Source: Strongyloides papillosus (taxonomy: Eukaryota > Nematoda > Chromadorea > Rhabditida > Strongyloididae). From it: a stretch of DNA of 64,000 bases. A program made the translations under genes and the position numbers. The DNA lies in assembly GCA_005656395.1 (NCBI GenBank), contig SRSI01000004.1, positions 868,001-932,000 on the forward strand, written 5' to 3'. Position 1 is the first letter of the stretch. The number at the start of each line of letters is the position of its first letter. A model generated the notes under the pieces. That model did not search any database and was not told where the DNA came from. It saw only the letters and a program-made list of their open reading frames with translations. Shown here in pieces: positions 41,632-54,339 of this stretch.

Positions 41632-43707
41632 CTTCTGTAATTATAGTTATGAAAAAAATTATTGATTATAAGATAACTTTAAGACATTAATTATAAATGT
41701 TTTTATAAAATAATACTGGATAAAAAAGTAGAAAATTTTTAAAAAAACTTTAAGATATGATAACTTTCTACAAATTTAGTATATGTTAATGATCATAGTA
41801 CAATATTTTTACATGAAAAATCAAAAAAGTTAGTGGAAGGTTTTAGATACCGTGTGTTTTATGCAAAACTTATTTCGATAACACCAGTAATTCTTCTGTC
41901 AGCAAAAATAAATAGTCATCAGTGTAAAGTCTTAAATATATCGCCTATTTTTCAGAAGTTTTAAATCTTTTTGCTTCATTAACAAAGCTGTTTTGTGGCA
42001 TTTCACTGAAAATGTCACACTATTTAAGCTTTCATAATTTTTTTTTACCTCCAATACTAGTTTTTAGAAATATTACGATATAAGACATCTTAGAATTATA
42101 TTTGTCAGCTATCAGTTTTTGGCTCGTGGTCATATTGAAAATAAACTCATAAATTTGTTATATAGTAAAAATACAATTATTTTACAATTTTAACGATATA
42201 TATATTAATTATTTATATTTAAATTTATATGTTATGTAAATTTTTATAAGTAGTTGGTATAATGCGTCGATTGCTGACAATATTGACACTTTTTCGTTAG
42301 TTTTTTTAATCATATATGTTAAAATCATTTAATATAACCATTTCTTTAATAATAACTAATTAAATATATTTTTACTGTTAAGATGATAATAAATAAAAAA
42401 ATCTTATATTTTATCGCGGATAAGAAGAACATTGTTAATTTTTTAAATATCCATAGAAAGTGTATTTCATATACTGATAATAATGTTATATCATAGTAAT
42501 TTGTTTTCGGTCATTTTATGTTGTATAAGAGCTAACGAAAAAGTACTTTAAATATTTTTAAAAACGCAAAACATGCACAATGTAACATTGATTTTATATT
42601 CTTTCTTATATCAGAATACTCTAATTCATAGTTATTTGGAAAATTATATATATCTTCGTTTTATTTGATTTTCAAAACTTTATTTATTTTTCTCAGTTTC
42701 AGTAACAATTGTAAACTGTTTCTTGCGACTTTATTGCCAACTTAGTTTATTCTTTTAGTTCTTCAAAATAAAGATAAAATACAGGAAAAAACTTAACTAA
42801 ACATTTATTTTTATGTCAAAATAACAACAATATAATATAAAAAAATCAAATTCTTAATTGAATTAGCATATTAAATTGAAACTGCAAAATCATTTATCGC
42901 TAGAAATTTGCATATTATCAAACGACGAATGATACTTGAAAAAAAATTAATAAAAGAAGAACCACTTTATTCGTTAGCGCAAATAAAAATGAAATACTAG
43001 TAAAAGAAAATGCTAGATGTAGACGTTTGTGTTATCGAATTATATAATATATAAAGAACATCTAACAAATCTAGTTAACTATTATATTTACCAACACCTT
43101 TCTATTAAGTAATTTACTAAATCTATAATTCAACTTGTTATAAAATTTTATGGTATCTTTTATTATAATTTTAGAATTGAAAATAAAGGTATTCAATTAA
43201 AGATGTTAACTGGTAGAAAAGCATTAGATCGAGAATGATGAAATTAATAGAACCCGATTTCCATTACAAACACCAAATAAAAAAATGGTGAAATTTACAT
43301 GATTCATTAATAAAATATATTTTAAAACAAACAATTAATAGAAGAAAATAATGAACACACAAAACCTAATAGTGACAAAAATTTCAAAATGCAAAAAAAC
43401 TCTATACGTCACGAGCAATATTGACAGTCATTATTAAAATAACGTGTGTATTTTTTGTCATTAACAATGATAAAAATCTTTTTTACAACAATGTACAAAA
43501 TTCAAAAACATTTTTAAAATTTAATAAATAATATGTAGAAATTTTGTTTGGTAAAATAATAAATTATAGGTATAAAGACCTTGGTATTTTTAAGAAATAA
43601 ACATTAATAAATAACTTTTACAAACATAAATAAATTTTTTATTTCAATCAAATATTCTGAAAGTATTAAAAAGACATAAAAATCAAATTATTATTCTAAG
43701 TTATACT
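41632..43707. other. 2 kb AT-rich, no gene seen
   Basis: No open frame, RNA or repeat was recognised in this interval. Confidence 0.5.
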
Positions 43708-43822
43708 CACTTAGAAAAATTTTGCAGCTAGAAACCGCAAACATTTGCGGTTTATTATTTCTGATTATGAACCGCAAAAATTATACAACCGCAAACATCC
43801 GTACAATATATTTTTCTCAGTG
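43708..43822. mobile_element. Short TIR element with CACT..AGAAAAAT ends
   Basis: 115 bp from CACTTAGAAAAATTTTG to TATTTTTCTCAGTG (inverse CACTGAGAAAAATA). The interior carries AACCGCAAA and TTGCGGTT motifs in both orientations. A longer relative is at 58,859-59,043. Confidence 0.6.
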
Positions 43823-44759
43823 CAGTAAAAGGTAATTATGTCAATGATATCTGTAAACTTTTTACTAAGCGTCATGAAAATCATTAAAAATAAAAAAGTA
43901 ATCTAAATAAAAATATATTACTTAGATTAACTACTAATTATATAGGTTTTACAGTTAGCATTACTCTATTTCTTATTGAGTAAAAAGTTCAAATAGTGGA
44001 TGTTTCGATAATTTAGTTTTATGCCACAAAAGTATTAGTTCTAAGAAAATTACTTTAACAGCAAATTCCTCAATGAAAATCTGTGCAATGGAAATTTTCA
44101 AACAAATACTATAAAATTATTAGACTAAAAAAACAAAATATAAATTTTATTTACGTTTTATTAAAACTTGATGCTAATATAAAAAATAAATTTCAAAATT
44201 TGCAATATATAAAAATATTTTAAAACTAGTAAGTTTATTTTTTTAGAAAGTATAATTATTGCAATTTGGCAAGTCTTCTTAATTAAGCCAATTTGCTTTA
44301 AGGTCTCTGTCCTTTTTTATAGTTGAAATCACTGTTGCATACAACTAAACATATTTTCTTTTTTTTAACTTCGTGTCTTTTGACCGAGAATTAACCAACG
44401 TTAATCCATTATATGCCAAATCATTTTTCAAACTATCTACAAAGAGCCAGATATTCGAATGGCTACAATGAAAGATCGAATTTACTGTGTTATGGAATAT
44501 TTCGCAACAATTAGTAGTCTCAGAAGATTCTTCTGTACATAATCGAAGTTATTCTAGACTTTTAGAAAGAATTGTGCATTTCTTCCTGCTGTTCGCATAA
44601 TATTAGTTGAAAAGAAGTATGAGTAAGTAATCTCGGTAAAAAACAAGTATGCAAAACTATTACTTCAAGAAAAATTGGAATTCTGTTGAAAAATCTAATA
44701 TATCAATAAAGATTTTTATCATAAATTCAGAAATTGTTTATTTCACTTGTTTGTGTAGA
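43823..44759. other. AT-rich sequence, no gene seen
   Basis: Nothing recognised. Confidence 0.45.
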
Positions 44760-45456
44760 GATGATTCGGAATAAGGACGACCATTGTCTAACTTAATTTA
44801 ATTAGAGTGTTGGTCGCGGTGAAATTAGATTTCACATGTTGGTGAATCCGATGGTCAAGCTACAAAGATATGTTTATTTATTGCCATTTATATTTAGAAA
44901 TACCCTTTATTATAAAAAAACTGTAATAAATAACAGTTCAACAATGGTCACCCTCATTCCGATATTTAGCCAAAATTTTTCTTATGCGAGTATAGTATTA
45001 TACGTGTTTTCATTAGAAATTGTTGTTGAAAGTAAAATTAAATTTATCCGCACATTTTCCAAAGGGACAAAGGCTACTAATAAAAGTAACTTGAACATCA
45101 ATTTTATTAAAATCTAGGATTCAATTACACTTTTAAAATCAATGGGATGTATTTTTCGTATTAACCTCTACGAAAGATGGAAACAGCACTTCTCCATATC
45201 CGCATTTTCAAATGCACGTCTAGCTGCATTCATTGTAGCTTTCTCAAAATGTAACAAAATCTTTACAGGATCCATATTCGAAATGAGCTTCTGGAATATA
45301 TTGAACATATCCGAATATGTTCTTTCGTCTTTTTTTAGGTAATAAGAAATAAATGTATGGTGGGTATGAATAACTTACTTTAACATGGTAAATATATAAT
45401 TGGTAAAATATAGTTGTAGATTTATAAAAAGTAACATCCCCAAATATTGTCAAATG
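44760..45456 (-). pseudogene. Mutator-like (MULE) transposase remnant
   Basis: Read on the minus strand, the pieces follow the MULE transposase order across frameshifts: a GDVTFYK stretch with IFYQLYIYHV and YIYFLLPKK (like DGTF...YQLYTIHG...ALLP.K), then DMFNIFQKL, HFEKATMNAARRAFENADM (the second catalytic block normally begins D.E.A), CCFHLS and LLVAFVPLENV. At least two shifts and several stops are present, and the normal D of the second block is H. The third catalytic region is not recognisable. It belongs to the same broad class as the transposase half of the gene at 61,974-64,000, but is a different, dead copy. Confidence 0.7.
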
Positions 45457-45497
45457 GCTGAACTGAAGAAGTAAGTTTCTATTTGTTAATGCTAATA

Positions 45498-47629
45498 CAG
45501 TACAACCTCGCTTTTACGTATCCGGATTTTACGTTTTCCCGCAGTTTACATCGATTTTTTCCGGTCCCTTCAATTTTCTTATGTTCACAATGTTAAATTA
45601 TCTCCGCTTTTCCACTTTGGAAATTAAAGTTTTCTCGCCGTTTACATTTTTTGAAGCCGTCACGGATCTGTAAACGCCATTTTTTTCATGATATTTTTGC
45701 TTTCTCTCGCAATGTTCTCTCATGAACGAGATTTATCTCGTCAGCTACGAATTCCGGTCTTGCTCGAAGTTCATTCATGGTGGAAAGTGGTCTCTTTTCG
45801 CTCGTTCATTCACTCTAGTACAGTTGTAATGTAATGTGCTCCTCGCTATAGCGTCGGGACGAATATTGAAGCGAGTATAGTAACGTGTTGGATATCGTAG
45901 TTTTGTGCTTTTAAAAAAGCTTTAATGTTAATAGTGTTTATTTTGCCCTGTCATGGATTTAAAAAGAAAGAGAATGAGTCTGTCTATTCAAGAAAAATCT
46001 AAAATTTTAGAGGAAGTAGAAGCCCTTAAAGGATTATGTGTTGCGCTAGCTAAAAAGTTGGAGATATCGGTATCCACTCTTAACACGATAGTAAGAAACA
46101 AGGACTCAATTATTAAAAATGTAAATGAAAGTGGACATTTTTGTAAGAAGAGGAAGTATGCAAGCTATTCGAAGTATGTAGAGCTGGAGGAAATTATGAA
46201 GAACTGGTTCAAGACGGTACGTGCTTCGAACATCTCCGTGAGTAGCGTGTTGTTACGTGAAAAAGCCCTGAACGTGGCGGATAAGCTTTCCATTGAGAAC
46301 TTTTCGCGTCTAATGGTTGGCTTGATCGATTCAAAAAGCGTTACAATATTGTTTTCTAAGGTTGTGTATGGAGAAGGAAATGCTGTGCTAGAAGAAAGTG
46401 TTCGGGAATGGCAAGAGGGGAAACTGAAGGACCCACGTGAAGGAGTATTCACCCAAGGACATTTTTAACATAGATGAAACTGGACTATTTTTTTGTGTTC
46501 TTCCGAACAAAACCTTCACGTTTAAAGGCGAGAATTGTCATGGAGGCAAAAACAGTAAACTTAGGCTTACTGTAATGTTAGGTGCGGATGCTGACGGGTC
46601 TGAAAAGCTTTGACCATTTGTTATAGGAAAGTCCAAAAAACCTCGATGCTTCAAGAATGTGAAGACATTGCCCCCAAAATACGAGGCCAATAAAAAAGCT
46701 TTGATGACTTCCGACTTTCTTGGGAAACAAATGTATGCTCTTGATGCGAAGATGGGAGCGCAGAACAGAAGAATTCTTTTATTTGTTGATCAGTGCTCTG
46801 CACATCTAAAGAAAATCAACTTAAAAAATATTAGAATTAAATTCTTGCCAGCAAACTACACAAGCAGGTTACAGCCACTGGACTTAGGAATAATCCATGC
46901 TTTCAAGATTTCCTACAGAAAAAATGTTGTGCAGAGATTATTCGATTTTATTGAGTCAGGGAAAGACACAATGACATACAAAATATCTATCCTGAATGCA
47001 CTGCATTATATTGCAAAGGCATGGAAGGATGTGAGTCAATCCACCATTAGCAACAGCTTCAGAAAAGCTGGCTTTTTCCAAACCCATGAGGAAGAAGTAA
47101 TTGAAGAAGATAGTGATCTTATTTCTGCATGGGAGAAATTGAAAATAGATTATGAAGTTAAAGACTTCCTCCATTTTGACGTTGAACTCGCAACTGTGCA
47201 AACAGTGTCGGTGGAAAGTTTGATCAATTCAGTTCAGGAAGAAAGGGACAGTGATAGTGATTTTGATGATGATAGTAGTGTGTCACTTGTGCAGAAGTGG
47301 TTTCTGCAAAAAACACTATAAAAAAATATATTTCTACAGCAGATGGTGATGTTAATAGTTTTTACCATGTGTATGAACTTGAAAAGCAAGTTGAAAAAAT
47401 CCACCAGAAGAAGGTAAAACAGTCATCCATATTAGACTTTTTTTAAAAACAGTAGAATTTTTGTATTTTTATGTAATATATACTAATATTTAAATATTTT
47501 ATAAAAGTGGATTGTAAATTTTCAGTATTTTATTACATGTGCAGAAGGATTTTTCCTCCGTTTACACTTTTCCGCGATTTACATCATTTTTTTGTGGTCC
47601 CTTGAAAAGTATAAAGAGAAGTTCTACTG
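45498..47629 (+). mobile_element. Tigger/pogo-type DNA transposon
   Basis: Ends CAGTACAACCTCGCTTTTACG at the left and, reading inward from the right, CAGTAGAACTTCTCTTTATAC, with TA on both sides. Subterminal copies of a TTTACGTTTTCC / TTTTCCGCGATTTACATC motif occur near both ends. One damaged transposase gene is inside. Confidence 0.85.
45953..47446 (+). pseudogene. Tigger-type transposase, inactivated
   Basis: The frame opens with MDLKRKRMSLSIQEKSKILE, a CENP-B/pogo helix-turn-helix. A frameshift near 46,470 leads to FNIDETGLFFCVLPN with the first catalytic D, and a TGA follows SEKL near 46,610. After it the frame has LLFVDQCSAHLKK with the second D, and LPANYTSRLQPLDLGIIHAFK with the third. 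A last shift near 47,300 restores the usual tail (KQSSILDFF, then TAA at 47,444). Identity as a DDE_1 family transposase is clear. Three lesions make it non-functional. Confidence 0.88.
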
Positions 47630-47630
47630 T

Positions 47631-49806
47631 ATATGATTTCTATTTTTGGAACCAGTGTTATAAAAAAATCAATATATTTTTCCGGTATTTCAAAGGCTTT
47701 CTTATCAGGATTTGGCAAATGGCCAAGCAATCTTTAGTTCCTCAGGCTTCTTGCAAAAAACGAGGGTTTTGACATATAGCTAAATATTTCATTGCTGCTT
47801 TCCTCCAATTGGTGGCCATTGCGAGGCTACAATTTAAAGAAAGCATATTTTCTCGCATTTTGTGCCTAAGCATATTAGCGTCGGACTGCTGGGAAAAAAG
47901 TCATGGGAATGTGTGATCATGTAGATAATATCAGTTAGAGGAAATACTGTTTAATATTTTGTTAATTTATTTTTTCATTACTTTTAATCATATTTTTTGC
48001 TGATACAAAATGACATTGAAAACAACAGTGGAACTAATGTGATAATTTAATATATATATAAACGTGTTATATAAAAATGTTTTTAAATATTTTTTTTCTT
48101 TAATTTTACAAAAAAAAGTATAAACAACAGATCATAATTATTTTAAATATTAGCTGCTTTTTTTAAAACTGAAGAAGTAATTTTTGGAGAAAAAACATAG
48201 TTCATTTAATTAAGTAAAATTATCTTTTAAAAAATGCATATTTTTATATCCATAAAAACAGTACTAGTTTTATTTTAATAGCTCAATTATGTCATTCCTT
48301 TATAAAATTAGTATCTTTTTAAAGTAGAATTTAAAATTTGCTTTTAGACATTCTATATCAAAATCCAAAGTTTATAAAGTAATAATTTTATTAAATAAAA
48401 TATAATTAGAGTGTCTCTTACAAAGATATAACAATACAAGAATATAAAATTAAAATGTCTACGATTATTTGTAGTGTGAATCTTTCTTCCTAGAAGTTGT
48501 GTAGGTTTAATACTAATTTGCCTATAGAAAAATACAAAATTATTTAGACAGTGCATAATCAACTATAAAATTTATAACGATTTACTTTATTTTCAGTTTG
48601 TGTTAAAAATTACATAAAAACAATAATTTTTAAAATATTTAATATATTTTTAATATACATAGTATAATTAATAATCAATTATAATTTTGGAAAATAACAA
48701 AAGTTAAAAAACCGGGTCAAAGATTATAGTTATGTTTAAATAAATAACAATTATATATGTTATCAACCACTATAATTATCATCACTATAGCTTAAAACAA
48801 TAACTACAAAAATTTATTTTAAAATTACAAATAAACAGAGAAGTACTTTTTATTATTTAATTTTTAAACAAAATAACCCTACATTTTTACATGAATCTTT
48901 TCATGTAAGAATATATGCTCTTTGTAGCATTTTTTTTCCATGATTGAGCCATTTCGTAACATTTTAATATTTATTTGAATTATTATTTTTGTCATTAATA
49001 ATTTAAGTTGAAATAGAACAACGCAGTAGCTTGTGAATCTACAGAGGCAGACTTTTCAGTAAATCTTATATTTTTTAAATTTAACCTCTTTCTGAATTGA
49101 TAAAATCACTTATTAGCTGATGTAAATGATTTTTTTTCTTCAGTTTCAATTTGCGGTTGCATGTACTTACACAAAATTAACGTTTTTTTCGTAACATGAT
49201 AGAATTGATTGGCATTTTTTTCCTAGTTATATTTTTCACCATCAGATTCTAAGCTTTTTTAATTTTGATTAATAGCTTTTTATATACAGTAGACACTACT
49301 TCGCGGTATCAGGCGCAGTGGAATAACTGGAACGAATTCTTTCTTCAATTTTAGACACTTCACCTATTTAGAATTCATTTTTATTTTATATTTTGGTAAC
49401 CGTGGTAATCGATTTTTCCATCTCAATCATTATTAATAATTTTTAATTTTTCACTAACGCTATGTACTCCTCATAATCTTTTAAATTTTAAAGCTATTTC
49501 TTTAATTTTGTTTCATAATATGCATATATATTAGTTATTCATATTTTAAATGTATAGAAAATTATATATATTGTAGTCTCCCTTCATAACTAGCTTTTTA
49601 ATAAATTATATTAACTAATTTATTACTATGCCATCATCAATAGATAAGCCAAACTTGCTTTTAGCTAACAAATTTAAAAAAATTTTCAACAAAACAACGT
49701 TTTTGAGACTTTCACGTTTGCCTACGTGACGATAGCTTCTTTAGCAATATTTTGTCAACATTTTTAAATATTTTATTAAAATTTCATTAATTATTGGCAT
49801 TATACT
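47631..49806. other. 2.2 kb AT-rich, no gene seen
   Basis: No supported gene. Near 49,290 CAGTAGACACTACTTCGCGG resembles a Tigger/pogo-type terminal repeat, but no partner end was found. Confidence 0.45.
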
Positions 49807-50079
49807 ATGGGATTCCAGTTCTACATGAGAATACTAACCAGAGAACCTATAGGCAAAATGAAAGTAAGCTTCAACTTCAAAAATATCCGAACCATGAGGC
49901 TTAGTTCTGATCCAGAAGTACTAAAAGATGAAATGACAAATATGATGATTCAGAGTAATTTTGAAACGAAGCGTAATGTGAAAGAGACTTTTGGATTTGA
50001 TGATTTATACAATTGCAACATGGGTAAGGATCGTAAGCGAATAGTAGAAATGAGATTCTTGTCAATTGCTCTAGATTAA
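49807..50079 (+). CDS. Hypothetical 90-residue protein
   Basis: ATG-to-TAA frame, not recognised. It is basic and methionine-rich (KMKVSFNFKNIRTMRL, DEMTNMMIQSN). No membrane segment, zinc motif or signal peptide. The opposite strand is partly open too, so chance is possible. It may be a piece of a larger lost gene; the region 50,080-50,632 beyond it holds nothing that I can assign. Confidence 0.25.
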   Translation: MGFQFYMRILTREPIGKMKVSFNFKNIRTMRLSSDPEVLKDEMTNMMIQSNFETKRNVKETFGFDDLYNCNMGKDRKRIVEMRFLSIALD

Positions 50080-50632
50080 CAAAAGTGGAAAGAGACACTC
50101 TAGACCTCATATAAAATTTAAATACTAAATTAGATTGTTCTATTGATATAGGTAATAAATAAAATAAGCGAGTTAGTTTTCTATGTATTATTTTTTATTA
50201 TTATACACGCGATTTCTAATTGTATTAACATTAAATCGTCAATGTCATTACTTCTTGGTTGTAATTCTTTTAGTGGTGCTAATATGTCTAAATAACTATT
50301 TCTTGAATACCCAAAAATATTTGTAAACAGATTCACCAAATCATTTTCAGTTACGTCTTAAAAAGATTTACCCATAAGTTTTATTTTCGTTTTTAAGTTA
50401 ATCTATTCTGGAATTTGTAATTTCCTAAGAAATACCATCTTCTCCTCTGTTTCAGTTAATCCTCCTAACTTCATTTGACATCTATAGTAGTCACCGGAGT
50501 CTTCATCATTTGTCTCACTCGCATCATAATTTGGTAAACGACCAAATGCCATGCTAGAACTATCATCAATATTAATTATTTTACTAAAGAGAAACAATGA
50601 TTGAGAGAATAGTATTATTTTACTTATTTATA

Positions 50633-51917
50633 TTAGGTTGTTCAATTGAAAATGTCGCTTTTTGACAGTCAATTTTAAAATGTTATAACTTAGCCAAAAA
50701 TTAATATTTTTATTTGAAATAAGTACCGTTGGAATCAGCACATTGTTGCCAACGTGATACAAGTTTATTTATGCCATTTGAAAAAAAACTCCGGTCTCTA
50801 GAATCCAAAAACTCTAAGACGTCATTTTTCAGGTCATCAGATTTAGTAAATTTCTTCTACCACAAATGAAGCTCTAATTCATTGAATAAATGATAATCTG
50901 TTGGAGACAAGTCCGCTGAATAAGGAAGATGTGGCAGAGTTTCATATTTCAATTCTTTAAGCTTCTGCACCGTCGTTTTTGGAAGCGTGAGGTTTAGCAT
51001 TATCATAGAGTAATATTGGACCTTTTTTGTTGACCAATGCAGACTTCAAAACAGATAATTTCTTGCGCATTTCTTCTTCTTCCTTATAGTATCTGTCTGT
51101 AGTCATAGTTTCTCTAGGATTTGGATACTTATGATGGATGATTCCATCACAATTTCATCAAATAATTAGGATTACCTTCTTATTTGAATACCTGAGTTTC
51201 GGAAAGTTTTTAGAGCTCTCATTTTTGCCCACCCACTGCGATGACCTCTTACAACTGTCAGACATGATCCATTTTTCATCGCACGTTACAATCCTTTTAA
51301 AAATGGGTCATTTTTGTTCCTGTGGATTAAAGAATAACAAGTTTACATGTTTCTAAAACATTGGTCGAAAGTATATTCATGGGGTATGTAAGAATCCATT
51401 TTTTTTCTTCATATTTATGGATTTTAAGTGGTTGGATACAGTTTCAACACTGACATTCAATTCTCCTGTGAACTTCCGAACAGTTATTCTTGGATTATGT
51501 TCCACCATTCTTTTTATTTTTTCGTTCTCAAGAACATTTATTCCATGAACACCCTCCTGTCTTTGAAGACTTATATCTCCATTGCGGAATTTCTGGAACC
51601 AACGTTGTATGGTTCATTTGTTAGTGGATCTTTGACCAAATGCTTTATTTCTTTTCCTTGAAGTTTTAGTTGCAGCTCGGCTAAGTTTGAACTCGTACAA
51701 GTAAATTGGTTGGAAATCAATTTTTGACGCAATTTCTTTTTGAGTAATAGCAACTTTTTAATAATTGCGAACAAAATGCAAAAAGATGACAATGATAGTC
51801 CACGATTTGCTCTACAAGATGGTATATATCTTGTAGCGATACGTGAACGTATAAGAAAGTTATGATCATTTAAAGTTTGATGATCTAAAAAGCGACATTT
51901 TCAATTGAACAACCTAA
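50633..51917 (-). mobile_element. Mariner-type transposon (family M3)
   Basis: 1,285 bp with inverted ends TTAGGTTGTTCAATTGAAAA and its inverse, extending inward through TGTCGCTTTTTGA on the left and AAAAAGCGACA on the right. TA flanks both sides. One degraded transposase gene on the minus strand. Confidence 0.9.
50710..51830 (-). pseudogene. Mariner transposase M3, inactivated
   Basis: On the minus strand the relic keeps the order of a mariner transposase: TIQRWFQKFRNGD (second helix-turn-helix), ENEKIKRMVEHNPRITVRKF, TCDEKWIMSDS with the first D, ILLYDNAKPH with the second, YSADLSPTDYHLF with the third, and the end CADSNGTYFK before a TAA at 50,710. The P of the usual SPDL block is A. Several stops and shifts occur between these blocks. 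The tail is close to that of the M1 relic at 23,361, showing a shared lineage. Confidence 0.85.
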
Positions 51918-53594
<1,677 letters not shown>

Positions 53595-53738
53595 TAATTT
53601 TTTACAAGAAAATAATTCTCAATAATAACAGTAGAATCCACCTCACTACATTGAAAAAGAGTGAAGAATATCCTAGATATTTGTGGCGTAACTTCAACGT
53701 CGATATAAAGTGTCATCGTGTTTTTTAATCATGGTGAA

Positions 53739-54305
53739 ATGTCATCGTTTAAATGGGATGAAATTGACAATATCTTATTAAACATACCTGCTGAGTATAT
53801 ATAGGCAACAAAACAGGGCCAAAAAATCAAATGGACTAAAATCTTTAGTGATCACGCCAATTTAATGGTTTCTGCTGGATTGTCGAACCCTACTCAACTG
53901 CGTACCAGACATAGGACTTTACAAAATAAAAAGCCTATTGAAGGTGAAGATAACATATTACTAAGCAATAACAGTAAAATTAAAATGGAAGATACAGCTC
54001 CAGAAGCAAAAAATGCCCCGGTTGAACCAGCTGACAAATACTTTGAAGACAATTCTTTTGATCAAATACCTAAGTTAATGGATTCTAAATTAACAGTACA
54101 GATTAATAGATTCAAACCAAAGGCTAAGTTCGTTGCTATGGCTGACAAATCATTCTGCACTTACGTACAGAAACTGAAAACTGAAGGCAAATTTTCTAAT
54201 GAAGCAGCTTTCAAATTAATTTATGTTATCGGTATAATACTTAGTCAAGAATGTAATAAGAATACAATCATGTATAATAAAAAAGACCAAGAGAATTTTA
54301 AATAG
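53739..54305 (+). pseudogene. LINE N-terminal region with Myb-like domain
   Basis: From ATG 53,739 the frame reads MSSFKWDEIDNILLNIPAEY, then TAG (53,802-53,804), then KIKWTKIFSDHANLM and LRTRHRTLQNK. The tryptophans and the R..L block look like a Myb/SANT domain, which R2-type elements use for target DNA binding. After the TAG the frame is open for 146 codons from the next ATG (53,865). It ends in TAG at 54,303, and the RT frame is open in the +1 phase across the last ~65 bases. A single ancestral frame broken by one stop and one shift is the simplest reading. No C2H2 finger is visible. Confidence 0.65.
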
Positions 54306-54339
54306 TCATAAGAAATATATTAAATCACTAACCAAAATT

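Noticed and set aside
49290..49320. Tigger-like terminal repeat CAGTAGACACTACTTCGCGG
   Set aside because: No partner end or coding relic was found; a single short match is not enough for an element.
50403..50597. 64-residue minus-strand frame
   Set aside because: No recognisable motif, and its length is expected by chance.
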